From Exiguobacterium acetylicum DSM 20416 (GTDB lineage Bacteria; Bacillota; Bacilli; Exiguobacteriales; Exiguobacteriaceae): 64,000 nucleotides of DNA. The stretch spans positions 2,480,001-2,544,000 of the forward strand of contig NZ_JNIR01000001.1 of NCBI RefSeq assembly GCF_000702605.1. Reading direction: 5' to 3'. A model generated the notes under the pieces. That model was not told where the DNA came from. It saw only the letters and a program-made list of their open reading frames with translations, and made no database searches. The first letter of the stretch is position 1. Every line of letters starts with the position of its first letter. The translations under genes were made by a program, and so were the position numbers. Of this stretch, positions 16,163 to 24,690 are shown piece by piece.

Positions 16163-16207
16163 GAGACCCGTTTCCAGTCTATGACTTGGAAGCGGGTCTC
16201 TTTTTTT
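16163..16207 (+). terminator. Intrinsic terminator
   Basis: GAGACCCGTTTCCA paired with TGGAAGCGGGTCTC, then seven T; plus-strand direction, closing the reductase/repeat transcript. Confidence 0.85.
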
Positions 16208-16221
16208 ATGATTTGAGCTGA

Positions 16222-16683
16222 TCAGACATAATAAATTAAAATCGTATCTTCCGCTTCTTCTGCCTTTTGAAAATAGGCACGCAAATCGGCGAACTGTTCC
16301 CAGATATCCTCGAATTCGCCCGGTGTTCCGGCTTCATCATGAATCGAAGCGAGTGCCCGTTGATCAAAATTCCTCATCACCTCAGCCGAGATGATGAGGA
16401 GTGGCAAGGGAAGAATACCGACAATCGCCGCTTTCTCCTCATTAACGATCAACTCTTCGCCAACGATCGCTCGTCCCAGGTTGTAATGTGTGTCTTGATC
16501 AATATAGATATCGATTTGATTCATCAAATGATAGATGGCGTTCGTCTGTTCGAGGGCGAACAATTGTTCATGATCGGGTTGTGTCTCATGAATGAATAAA
16601 ATCCAGTCCATGATGATGTGGGGATCGTTTCCGAACGACTCCCAGACCGCATCCGTGACGCGGACGAAATGTACGTTTTCCAT
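16222..16683 (-). CDS. DUF1877-like (YfbM-type) protein
   Basis: 153 residues, acidic and soluble. The central THYNLGRAIVGEE and the C-terminal YFQKAEEAEDTILIYYV recall the DUF1877/YfbM family (conserved LxRAILG-type segment and a helical tail), whose function is unknown. It starts at the ATG 16683 with AGGGAGGGGGAG before it. It is separate from the symporter gene upstream, which ends in a terminator. The family call is tentative. Confidence 0.45.
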   Translation of the reverse strand: MENVHFVRVTDAVWESFGNDPHIIMDWILFIHETQPDHEQLFALEQTNAIYHLMNQIDIYIDQDTHYNLGRAIVGEELIVNEEKAAIVGILPLPLLIISAEVMRNFDQRALASIHDEAGTPGEFEDIWEQFADLRAYFQKAEEAEDTILIYYV

Positions 16684-16734
16684 TCTCCCCCTCCCTTCTG
16701 TACTCTGTATTCCCTTTTTAAATTCGTTCTATAC

Positions 16735-16761
16735 AAAAAAAGAGCCAGATTTCTCTGACTC
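16735..16761 (-). terminator. Terminator of the alanine symporter gene
   Basis: Minus strand GAGTCAGA / TCTGGCTC (one G-U pair) followed by T7. Confidence 0.75.
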
Positions 16762-16767
16762 CATTTC

Positions 16768-18213
16768 TTAGATCGCTTTTTCGTCTTTTTCTGATTCTTG
16801 CCATGCTTCAAGCGTATCTTTCCCTGGCAAGTTCGGAATCGAGTCCGCATAGAATCGTGGCTCTTTTCCAGCTTTTCGTTGCCCGACATAATCTTCGAGC
16901 GCCAGTTTCGCGATTTTCGAGAGACGGAAGATCGCATACAAGTTAACGATCGCCATCAGTCCCATGAAGATATCTGCTAACGCCCACACGAGGTTCGCCG
17001 ATTCAACGAGTGAACCGAAGACGATCATGACGAGAACGAGTACACGATACGCCATCAAGACTTGTTTATTTTCACGGATGAAGTTGATATTCGATTCCCC
17101 GTAGTAGTAGTTTCCGACGACAGAACTAAAAGCAAAGAGGAAAATCGCGACGACCATGAATCCTGTCGCGAGTGATCCCACTTGTGATGCGAGCGCACCT
17201 TGTGCTAAGTCGATCCCAGCTACCGGTTGACCACTAGCATCTTTTGTTGCCACTCCACTGACGAGAACGATCATCGCTGTCGCCGAACAGACCATCAACG
17301 TATCAACGAAGACCGCAAACGATTGAATCAATCCTTGCTTGACCGGGTGAGAGACTTCCGCTGTTGCCGCTGCGTTCGGCGCTGAACCCATACCGGCTTC
17401 GTTCGAGAACAATCCACGGCGAATCCCGTTCAAGAGCGCTGCCCCTACTGCACCACCTGCGAGCGTCTTGAATTCGAATAGACCTTCTTGGAAGATCAAT
17501 TTAAAAATACTTGGCAGTACTTCAAGATTCGTCGCCATGATGTAGAGCGCGATCAGGATGTAACCACCTGCCATGATTGGTACGAGGAACGACGCGACAG
17601 TTGCGATGCTACGGACGCCACCAAAGATGACGAGTGCCGTCAGCACGACCAGTCCGACCGTAATCCAGGTCTTATCAAAACCATATTGATTTTGAAGTGA
17701 AAGCGAGATCGTATTCGATTGAACGGAATTGAAAACAAATCCGAATGAGATCGTAATCAAGATACTGAATAAGATCCCTAACCAACGTTGACCGAGTGCT
17801 TTCTCCATATAATAGGCAGGGCCCCCACGCCACGCCTTATCATCACGTACCTTATAAATTTGAGCGAGTGTACTCTCGACGAATGCCGATGCCGATCCGA
17901 TCAAAGCAATCAACCACATCCAGAAGACCGCTCCTGGTCCACCGAGTGCGATCGCTGTCGCGACACCTGCGATATTACCAGTACCGACACGTGCTGCCGT
18001 ACTGATCGCAAATGCTTGGAATGGCGACACGCCATCTTTCCCTTTATCCGTTCCTTGGAACAGTAAGCGTAACATTTCCGGTATCATCCGGAATTGAACG
18101 AACCGCATCCGGAATGTAAAATAAATGCCTAATCCGACGAGTAAGATGATCAGTACGTTTGTCCATAACATGTCACTGATTCTACTGACTACATCCATTA
18201 CCTGCTTCTCCAT
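16768..18213 (-). CDS. Sodium:alanine/glycine symporter (AGCS family, AlsT-like)
   Basis: 481 residues with about 10-11 membrane helices. AGCS signatures include FQAFAISTAARVGTGNIAGVATAIA, GGPAYYMEKALG and RGLFSNEAGMGSAPNAAATA. Imports alanine or glycine with Na+. GGAGGGAATCGG precedes the ATG. A perfect 12-bp palindrome TTCACATGTGAA lies 53-64 nt upstream of the start and may be an operator. A second AGCS protein is encoded at the right edge of the window. Soluble C-terminal tail of about 40 residues. Confidence 0.92.
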   Translation of the reverse strand: MEKQVMDVVSRISDMLWTNVLIILLVGLGIYFTFRMRFVQFRMIPEMLRLLFQGTDKGKDGVSPFQAFAISTAARVGTGNIAGVATAIALGGPGAVFWMWLIALIGSASAFVESTLAQIYKVRDDKAWRGGPAYYMEKALGQRWLGILFSILITISFGFVFNSVQSNTISLSLQNQYGFDKTWITVGLVVLTALVIFGGVRSIATVASFLVPIMAGGYILIALYIMATNLEVLPSIFKLIFQEGLFEFKTLAGGAVGAALLNGIRRGLFSNEAGMGSAPNAAATAEVSHPVKQGLIQSFAVFVDTLMVCSATAMIVLVSGVATKDASGQPVAGIDLAQGALASQVGSLATGFMVVAIFLFAFSSVVGNYYYGESNINFIRENKQVLMAYRVLVLVMIVFGSLVESANLVWALADIFMGLMAIVNLYAIFRLSKIAKLALEDYVGQRKAGKEPRFYADSIPNLPGKDTLEAWQESEKDEKAI

Positions 18214-18265
18214 CCGATTCCCTCCACTTCCACCACATAGTTTCTCTTTTTAGATGTAAACTTTT

Positions 18266-18277
18266 TTCACATGTGAA
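18266..18277. promoter_or_regulatory. Palindrome upstream of the alanine symporter
   Basis: TTCACATGTGAA, a perfect 12-bp palindrome 53 nt before the symporter start. Regulator unknown. Confidence 0.35.
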
Positions 18278-18330
18278 TTATCATACGCAATTTTTTTTGA
18301 AAAATCAAACTCATCTATACCGCAGACTAC

Positions 18331-18378
18331 AAAAAACGTGTTAAACCTCACATCAGATGTCAGGTTTAACACGTTTTT
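18331..18378. terminator. Intrinsic terminator (both strands)
   Basis: AAAAACGTGTTAAACCT paired with AGGTTTAACACGTTTTT; ends the sulfur-transfer fusion gene on the minus strand. Confidence 0.88.
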
Positions 18379-18394
18379 ATCAAGCATTTTTGAA

Positions 18395-20848
18395 TTAGAT
18401 GAACAAGTTCAGGTTAGCACCATCCGTTGCACCAAGGTAACTCGCGACACCACCGTAATCGATATCATCCAGTAATTCCTCTTTCTTGATGCCCATGATG
18501 TCCATCGACATCGTACAAGCGATCATGCGGACACCCGCTGCTTGTGCTTTTGCCATCATCGTCTCTAGCGCATCGACTTGTTTGTCCTTCATGACTTTTT
18601 TCATCATTTTTTGACCGGCTCCTGCCATGTTCATGTTCGAGAGCGGTAACTCCCCAGCATGCTTTGGCATCATCATGCCCATCATCCGTTCAATGCCTGC
18701 TTTTTCGACTGCCGGTGCGCCTGGTTTTCGAATGATGTTCAAGCCCCAGAACGTAAAGAACATCGTCACTTGTTTCCCCATCGCTTGTGCACCTTGCGCG
18801 ATGACGAAAGACGCAAGTGCTTTATCGAGATCACCACTGAAAACGACCATCGTCGCATCATCCGCTGGATTGACTTGAATCGGAGTTGTAGCCGATGTCT
18901 CTCCTTGCCCTTTTTCAAGCATGACCTCAACGACTCCCTGATTCATCTCCGCTGAATGGACCGTGTGACCTAGTTTTTTCGCCCATGCTTGAACGTCTGG
19001 CAAGAATCCTGGGTCTGACGCCTTGACGAAAATTTGCTCGCCGTCCGTCATCTGATCGATTTTTGTTTTCAGCTCTAAGATTGGACCTGGGCACTGTAAG
19101 CCGCACGTATCGAGCAGCGTCACTTGTTCCGGTGCAGTCTTCGTTGTTGGCTCACGTTTCGTTACCGTCACAGCTGTCTCCTCCTTCGCCTGGCTTCGCG
19201 CTTCTTGATCGCGATGCACGACCGACCATGTTTTGTAGCCGCCGCTTAAGTTTTTCACATCATAACCGTGTTGTTGCAATAGTTGACTCGCGACATATCC
19301 ACGTAATCCGACTTGGCACGTCACATAGATCGTTTGATTTTTCGGCAGATCATCCAACTTCTCACGTAACGTTGGTAACGAGATATTGACCGATCCGGGA
19401 ATCGAACCTAACTCGTTTTCCGATGGTTCACGGACATCGAGTAACAAACCGCCATTTGCGACAATTTCATCGATTTCGTGCCAATGAACGTTCTTACTGT
19501 CACCAAGCACGATGTTCGACGCAATATAACCTGCCATGTTGACTGGATCTTTTGCTGAACTATATGGCGGTGCATATGATAGTTCAAGATCTGGTAAATC
19601 AAGCACTGTCAATCCACCTTTGATCGCTGTCGCGAGGACATCGATCCGTTTCTCAACACCTGTCATACCGATTGCCTGTGCGCCGTAAATCGTTCCTTCG
19701 ATCGGATCAAACAACAGCTTCATCGAAATCGGACTCGCTCCTGGGTAATACCCCGCATGCGATCCCGGATGGAGATGAACCGCTTCATAACGTAGACCGA
19801 GCTGGCGTAACCGTTTTTCGTTGTTACCAGTCGAAGCGACCGTCAAGTCGAAGACTTTTGCGACCGCTGTTCCGAGCGTGCCGCTGTAACGGACGTCGCG
19901 TCCAGCGATGATGTCAGCAACGAGGCGTCCTTGACGGTTTGCTGGCCATGCGAGCGGGACGTGTGTCGCTTCCTTCGTGATATAATCTTTGACTTCAATC
20001 GCGTCGCCAATCGCAAAGATTGATGGATCGGATGTCCGCAGTTGATCGTCGACTTGAATCGTCTGTTTGATGCCAAGCGTTAAACCAGCATCTGCTGCGA
20101 GCGTGCTCTCCGGTGCAACACCAATCGATAGGATGTTCATCTCGGTTTCGATCACGCGTCCACTTGTCAGGACGATGCGGCGACCTGCCTCTTCAAAACG
20201 AGCGACGCCATCTTCTAGAATCAACTCGACGCCTTTCGCACGAAGATGTTCATGAACGATTGCTGCCATTTCTGGGTCGACCGGAGCCATGACTTGATCC
20301 GCCATCTCGACGAGGGTGACGTGCGCCCCACGTTCGACGAGGTTTTCTGCCATTTCAAGACCGATGAATCCTCCACCGATGACGACTGCTCGCTCTGGAC
20401 GCGTCGTATCAACGTATTCCCGCATCCGGTCTGTATCTGGAATGTTCCGTAATGTAAAGACGTTCGTTGCTTCTTCAAGTCCTGGAATGTTTGGACGAAT
20501 CGGTTTTGCGCCTGGAGAAAGAATCAGATGGTCGTACGATTCATCGTATTCTTCACCCGTTTCGACGTTGCGGATCGTGACCGTCTTCGCTTCACGGTTA
20601 ATCCGAATCGCTTCCGACAAATTACGGACATCTAAATTAAACCGTGCGTGCATGCCTTCGGGCGTTTGGACGAGTAATTTATTGCGATCCTTGATAACGT
20701 CTCCGATGTAGTAAGGCAGTCCACAGTTCGCGAACGAAATCTCTTTTCCCCGTTCAAGCAAAATGATTTCTGCCGTTTCGTCAATCCGCCGCAGTCGTGC
20801 TGCTGCCGTAGCGCCACCTGCGACGCCACCTACGATGATCGTTTTCAT
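18395..20848 (-). CDS. CoA-disulfide reductase - rhodanese - TusA - DsrE2 fusion (persulfide handling)
   Basis: 817-residue cytoplasmic fusion. Domains in order: FAD/NAD(P)H CoA-disulfide reductase (1 to about 445; GGVAGGATAAARL and redox C42 in SFANCGLPYY); rhodanese (about 455-545, active CQVGLR); TusA (about 590-660, CGLQCPGP); DsrE2-like domain (about 675-817, Cys in MIACTMSMDIMG). Together they could reduce CoA persulfides and relay sulfane sulfur between Cys residues. The ATG at 20848 has AAGGAGGAATCATCAG; the frame runs to 20881 but without a ribosome site. The promoter spacer contains a CsoR/CstR-like operator, consistent with induction by persulfide stress. Confidence 0.9.
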   Translation of the reverse strand: MKTIIVGGVAGGATAAARLRRIDETAEIILLERGKEISFANCGLPYYIGDVIKDRNKLLVQTPEGMHARFNLDVRNLSEAIRINREAKTVTIRNVETGEEYDESYDHLILSPGAKPIRPNIPGLEEATNVFTLRNIPDTDRMREYVDTTRPERAVVIGGGFIGLEMAENLVERGAHVTLVEMADQVMAPVDPEMAAIVHEHLRAKGVELILEDGVARFEEAGRRIVLTSGRVIETEMNILSIGVAPESTLAADAGLTLGIKQTIQVDDQLRTSDPSIFAIGDAIEVKDYITKEATHVPLAWPANRQGRLVADIIAGRDVRYSGTLGTAVAKVFDLTVASTGNNEKRLRQLGLRYEAVHLHPGSHAGYYPGASPISMKLLFDPIEGTIYGAQAIGMTGVEKRIDVLATAIKGGLTVLDLPDLELSYAPPYSSAKDPVNMAGYIASNIVLGDSKNVHWHEIDEIVANGGLLLDVREPSENELGSIPGSVNISLPTLREKLDDLPKNQTIYVTCQVGLRGYVASQLLQQHGYDVKNLSGGYKTWSVVHRDQEARSQAKEETAVTVTKREPTTKTAPEQVTLLDTCGLQCPGPILELKTKIDQMTDGEQIFVKASDPGFLPDVQAWAKKLGHTVHSAEMNQGVVEVMLEKGQGETSATTPIQVNPADDATMVVFSGDLDKALASFVIAQGAQAMGKQVTMFFTFWGLNIIRKPGAPAVEKAGIERMMGMMMPKHAGELPLSNMNMAGAGQKMMKKVMKDKQVDALETMMAKAQAAGVRMIACTMSMDIMGIKKEELLDDIDYGGVASYLGATDGANLNLFI

Positions 20849-20883
20849 CTGATGATTCCTCCTTGAGTTTCTATCTGTCACCT

Positions 20884-20912
20884 AATATACCCTGTTAGGT
20901 ATGTCATTTCAA
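20884..20912 (-). promoter_or_regulatory. Promoter of the sulfur-transfer fusion gene
   Basis: Minus strand TTGAAA (20912-20907), 17-nt spacer, TATATT (20889-20884). The spacer holds the ATACC-N6-GGTAT palindrome. Confidence 0.7.
20887..20902. promoter_or_regulatory. CsoR/CstR-type operator candidate
   Basis: ATACCCTGTTAGGTAT: perfect ATACC/GGTAT arms around 6 nt, as in operators of CsoR-family repressors. Since the gene handles persulfides, the persulfide sensor CstR is the likeliest ligand. No csoR-family gene is in the window. Confidence 0.6.
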
Positions 20913-21048
20913 GTCAGTTGCTCGCAAATTCACAAACAAGACATATCTCTGCTCTTTTGTATTTTCTTCCTATCTTAACGGACATTAGTTGCAATTCCTT
21001 CTGAAATGCTTGAAACTGAATTTATAGTATATAAAGGGGGATTTTGCA

Positions 21049-21576
21049 ATGGACCAGGAACGTAACTCGAACGAATCAAACGAGAACAATAAAGTGACAC
21101 CGATTCACCAAGATCGTCAACCCGAAACAAACGAGCAAGGAATCGCGCCACAACAGCAACAACACTTGGAAGCTTTCCAAGCTTTCCTCGTTGAAAAAGG
21201 GATTCCAATGGAAGCGCGTGAAAATGAGACACACGTCTTCTTCATGACACAAGAAAAAACACCTGCTGGAGCAGAACCGATGATGATGATCGTCTTCAGT
21301 AAAACGACGACAGATGTCGAATTGTTCGCTCGTACGGTGACACACGTACCAGACGGTGTCGAGGATCTCCCGATCCTTAACGCCATCAACGACTTCAACC
21401 AAGAGTTCAAATACTTCCGCGTCGTTCTCGACAGCGACCGTGATGTCACGATCGCATCAACGATCGATCTCGATCATGGCTTCAACCCAGCTGCGATCTT
21501 CGGACATTCTGTCATGATGTTCCAAGCATCAGACGAAGTCTACACGTATTTGACAAAACTGTACGAACAGTTCTAA
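21049..21576 (+). CDS. YbjN-domain protein
   Basis: 175 residues, acidic. A disordered Gln/Asn/Glu-rich N terminus (about residues 1-38) leads into a YbjN/type-III-chaperone-like fold (FLVEKGIPMEARENETHVFFM to FGHSVMMFQASDEVYTYL). Members are implicated in protein stability or stress, with no defined activity. AAGGGGG precedes the ATG. It is transcribed away from the sulfur-transfer gene and ends in a strong terminator just before the Fur-controlled operon. Confidence 0.6.
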   Translation: MDQERNSNESNENNKVTPIHQDRQPETNEQGIAPQQQQHLEAFQAFLVEKGIPMEARENETHVFFMTQEKTPAGAEPMMMIVFSKTTTDVELFARTVTHVPDGVEDLPILNAINDFNQEFKYFRVVLDSDRDVTIASTIDLDHGFNPAAIFGHSVMMFQASDEVYTYLTKLYEQF

Positions 21577-21586
21577 TTTCTCATTT

Positions 21587-21624
21587 AAAACGGCTTTGGA
21601 GCCCTGCTCCGAAGCCGTTTTTTT
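21587..21624 (+). terminator. Intrinsic terminator
   Basis: CGGCTTTGGAGC / GCTCCGAAGCCG then T7, isolating the YbjN gene from the iron operon promoter. Confidence 0.88.
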
Positions 21625-21637
21625 CTTTAAAGTTCAA

Positions 21638-21666
21638 TTGACAATGAGAATTATTCTCGCTATAGT
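21638..21666 (+). promoter_or_regulatory. Sigma-A promoter of the iron/glycosylation operon
   Basis: TTGACA, exactly 17-nt spacer, TATAGT. The spacer is almost entirely the Fur box. Confidence 0.85.
21640..21658. promoter_or_regulatory. Fur box
   Basis: GACAATGAGAATTATTCTC matches the classical Fur box GATAATGATAATCATTATC at 15 of 19 positions and sits between -35 and -10, so Fe-Fur would block RNA polymerase. It predicts induction of the whole downstream operon under iron limitation. Confidence 0.85.
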
Positions 21667-21731
21667 TAGATTTGTGAAAACGACTACATGACGGAAAACG
21701 TCTTATTAATTCTTCTGGGGGAATCACGGTT

Positions 21732-22916
21732 ATGAAAAAACGTTTAAAAGTAGCTTCTATCTTCATGGTAGCTGGTATCTTGGCTGCCTGCGGTTCGAAT
21801 GAAACGGATACGACTGCACCGAAAAAAGAGAAAACGGAACAGTCGACCGAAACAAAATCAGCAGATGCGGGGATTGCTGCAACGACACTGACAGATGAAT
21901 TGACGATCTTCAGCTCAATCAAAACAGAACTCGACAAAGCAAAAGAAGGACAAACAATCGATTGGAAGATGGTCACGACAAGTTATGAATCGAAACTAAA
22001 AGGTGGTGTCGAGACGACAGCACCAGAAATCGAACAAGTCATCCAGTCTGCTTTAGCAGGTGTGGAAGCAAAGGATCTCGATGAGAACATCGCTCGTCAA
22101 CTCGTTGATAAAGGTCTACAATCGTATTTCTATAAATTACAAAAAGCAACACAAGCAAAAGCCGAAGAAGCACTCGTCGCCGGTAAACCAGAAGCTGCAA
22201 CAGAAGCACTTAAGGATATCGAAGCAATGGCGAAGACTGTCTTCATCCCGACTGCAGAAAAACGCGACGCGAGTTACGGCTTCAAAAACGAAGACGCCAT
22301 CGCTCAAGCGATCACATCAGGTCTTGCAGCGCAGCAAGAAGCCATCGATGCGAAAGAAATCGGTGACTTCAACGTCGCCAAACAAGTGACAGATAAATCA
22401 ATTTATCGTTCCTTCTATTTAGCTGCACTCGGTTACGCACAAAAAATCGAGGATGGAGCAAAAGCAGGTACGGATGAAAAAGAATTACAAATGGAGCAAG
22501 CAGAAGGATATGGTTTCCTCCTTGCGATCGAAGAATCATTAGCAGGCGGAGACGAAGAAGCTGTCAAAACGCTGAAAGAGCGCTATGATTTCTCAAAAAC
22601 AAAGCCAGCTGACGTCTCTTACAAAGAAATCGAAGGATTGTTCGCAAAAGCGTTGACGGAAAAAGTCGACGGTTATCATGAAGAGGCACAAGAAGCGATC
22701 GAGAAGAAAGACGTCGATACAGCACGTGTAGAAGCAATGGAAGCGAACATGTTCGTCGTTGCGATGAAACCGACGCTTGAGAACCGTCTCGGTAAAGAAA
22801 AAGCAGCACAAGTCGCAAAAGACGCAAACGAATGGTTCGCACTCGTCGAAAAAGGTGACGTCAAGGCTGAAACGACAGGCGAACGGATCACAGACGCACT
22901 CGAACCACTTAACTAA
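21732..22916 (+). CDS. Repeat-containing surface lipoprotein of the FTR1 operon
   Basis: 394 residues. Lipobox LAAC near residue 20, then a low-complexity Thr/Glu/Lys linker (to about 50), then an all-helical acidic body. At least three related units can be seen, each with A..A..(D/E)...A spacing: KAEEALVAGKPEAATEALKD, QEAIDAKEIGDFNVAKQVTD and EAQEAIEKKDVDTARVEAM. I do not recognise a named family. As first gene behind a Fur-controlled promoter and in the same operon as an FTR1 permease, it is probably an extracellular iron-binding or iron-delivering partner, analogous in position to EfeO/EfeM, though no EfeO motif is evident. Confidence 0.75.
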   Translation: MKKRLKVASIFMVAGILAACGSNETDTTAPKKEKTEQSTETKSADAGIAATTLTDELTIFSSIKTELDKAKEGQTIDWKMVTTSYESKLKGGVETTAPEIEQVIQSALAGVEAKDLDENIARQLVDKGLQSYFYKLQKATQAKAEEALVAGKPEAATEALKDIEAMAKTVFIPTAEKRDASYGFKNEDAIAQAITSGLAAQQEAIDAKEIGDFNVAKQVTDKSIYRSFYLAALGYAQKIEDGAKAGTDEKELQMEQAEGYGFLLAIEESLAGGDEEAVKTLKERYDFSKTKPADVSYKEIEGLFAKALTEKVDGYHEEAQEAIEKKDVDTARVEAMEANMFVVAMKPTLENRLGKEKAAQVAKDANEWFALVEKGDVKAETTGERITDALEPLN

Positions 22917-22942
22917 GAAGGAAATGGAAACGGAGGGATAAG

Positions 22943-23854
22943 ATGAATATCGGAATCACAGGAGGTGCCGGCTTCATTGGCGCCGCCCTCGCCCTCCGGC
23001 TCCAGCAGCAACATACCGTCCATGTACTTGATGCTTTCACGGACTACTATGATGTCCAGTTAAAAGAAGAACGAGCAGCTGAATTAAGACGTGCCGGCGT
23101 TACCGTTACGACGGGTGACGTTCATCATGATCTCGACACCTGGATGGAGACATCGTTCGACGCTGTCTTCCATCTCGCAGCACTGCCTGGTGTTCCTCGT
23201 TCGCTCGAAGAACCGCATCACTATATTCGTGAGGACATCGATATGACGGTGACCTTGTTAGAAGCCGCAAAAAGACATGGCACGCCGCATGTCTTTTTCG
23301 CGTCTTCTTCTTCCGTTTATGGGGAACAGACTGGTCCGCTAAAAGAAGATCAGGCAACGGGACACGTCGCTAGTCCTTATGCGGCAGCCAAGTATAGTGC
23401 CGAAAGCTTTTGTCATGCTTATGCTCATTTATATGATTTAAACGTGACGCTGTTTCGCTTCTTTACTGTCTATGGTCCTTCGGGTCGTCCCGACATGGCA
23501 CTGTTTCGTTTCATTGAACAGGCACTACGCGGAGAACCACTTATCGTCTTTGGTGATCCGATCCGTGATTTCACGTATATCGATGACATCACCCGCGGAA
23601 TGGAACAGGCGTTACTGGCTCGTGCAGTCGGAACGTATAACCTCGGCGCGAATCAGCCGGTCTCCGTTCGCACTCTAGCTGAACGGATTGGTCAACGGTT
23701 TGATGTGCCTGTGCAGACTCAAACTGCACGACGCGGGGACGTGACGATGACATGGAGTGATACGACGGCTGCAAAAGAAGCATTCGGTTACCAACCGTCA
23801 ATCGAGATCGATGTTGGACTGGAGCAGGTGATTTCGTGGCATCAAAACCGCTAA
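22943..23854 (+). CDS. NAD-dependent nucleotide-sugar epimerase (UDP-glucuronate 4-epimerase-like)
   Basis: 303-residue extended SDR. NAD site GITGGAGFIGAAL, catalytic FFASSSSVYG and Y(148-ish)xxxK in SPYAAAKYSAE. The segment RFFTVYGPSGRPDMALF and IRDFTYIDDI is the signature seen in UDP-glucuronate 4-epimerases (GAE/LspL), rather than GalE or RmlB, so UDP-galacturonate is a reasonable product. CGGAGGGATAAG precedes the ATG, 27 bp after the lipoprotein gene; the 3' end overlaps the next gene by 19 bp. It would supply the sugar donor for the glycosyltransferases downstream. Confidence 0.82.
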   Translation: MNIGITGGAGFIGAALALRLQQQHTVHVLDAFTDYYDVQLKEERAAELRRAGVTVTTGDVHHDLDTWMETSFDAVFHLAALPGVPRSLEEPHHYIREDIDMTVTLLEAAKRHGTPHVFFASSSSVYGEQTGPLKEDQATGHVASPYAAAKYSAESFCHAYAHLYDLNVTLFRFFTVYGPSGRPDMALFRFIEQALRGEPLIVFGDPIRDFTYIDDITRGMEQALLARAVGTYNLGANQPVSVRTLAERIGQRFDVPVQTQTARRGDVTMTWSDTTAAKEAFGYQPSIEIDVGLEQVISWHQNR

Positions 23855-24690
23855 TCCGAACGCTTCTTTATCTGACACTTACCGGACTCGTTATCTTTTT
23901 ACTGCTCCGTTTTTTCTTGGAGTTACCGGTCTCTTATCGGTATATCGAAGCTTTATTCAAGAGTCCCTGGACGATCCTTGCGACCTTGACGTATGCGATT
24001 GCCTTTTATTTACGGGCGGTCGCCTGGCGCCGCGCTGACTCAAAACGTGCACCGACCGCTGTATACCTGTCGAGCCTGTATCTCGGACTGACGATCAATC
24101 ACCTCTCACCAGTCAAACTGGGAGAGATGATCCGACTCGTGACGGCGAGAGCTGTCGGAAGTCCCTGGAAGCAGACGAGCGCGATCTTCGTCTTACAACG
24201 AAGTATTGACTTGATCGTTCTGTGTACCTTCATTTTGATCGGTTGGTTGTTTCATCCGATCGTTTTGCTCGTTGCGCTCCTTGCCACCGCGTTATTGCTC
24301 GTGTTACGTCGACATGTCCCGCATCTCCCATCGCTCGTCCTGTTCGGAACGTTCGCTTGGGCCGTCGAGGCACTCGCCGTCTTCCTCCTCTTGCAAGGAG
24401 CAGGTGTCGATGTGTCCTTTCCAACGACATTGATCGCCATGAGTGCCGGTGTCCTGTCCGGTGTGATCCAGTTCACGCCGGGTGGACTCGGTACGTACGA
24501 ACTCGCGATGGGTACAGTGTTACGGCAAGCCGGTGTTGCCCATGCGTACGACGTTGCCTTGATGACGCACTTCTTTAAATATGCCTTTGCTTTTCTTATT
24601 CCGCTGTACGTTTTAACGCGGCATCCGGCTACGCTTCGGTTGTTGGTTCGTCAGCTCAAATACACTGATTGGAAAGGAGGAAGACGATGA
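23836..24690 (+). CDS. Flippase-like membrane protein (UPF0104 / LPG-synthase-TM family)
   Basis: 284 residues, about 7-8 membrane helices. The family motifs NHLSPVKLGEMIR, RSIDLIVL and PGGLGTYE are present, as in the membrane half of lysylphosphatidylglycerol synthases and AglD-type proteins. Starts with GTG at 23836, preceded by GGAGCAGGTGATTTC, overlapping the epimerase gene. Such proteins are found in lipid-linked sugar pathways and may translocate a polyprenyl-phosphate or glycolipid. It lacks the soluble aminoacyl-transfer domain of MprF, so lysinylation is unlikely. Confidence 0.8.
   Translation: MASKPLIRTLLYLTLTGLVIFLLLRFFLELPVSYRYIEALFKSPWTILATLTYAIAFYLRAVAWRRADSKRAPTAVYLSSLYLGLTINHLSPVKLGEMIRLVTARAVGSPWKQTSAIFVLQRSIDLIVLCTFILIGWLFHPIVLLVALLATALLLVLRRHVPHLPSLVLFGTFAWAVEALAVFLLLQGAGVDVSFPTTLIAMSAGVLSGVIQFTPGGLGTYELAMGTVLRQAGVAHAYDVALMTHFFKYAFAFLIPLYVLTRHPATLRLLVRQLKYTDWKGGRR

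Noticed and set aside
21661-21690. cre-like TGAAAACGACTACA before the iron operon
   Set aside because: Two conserved positions of the cre consensus do not fit, while the Fur box and promoter explain the region.
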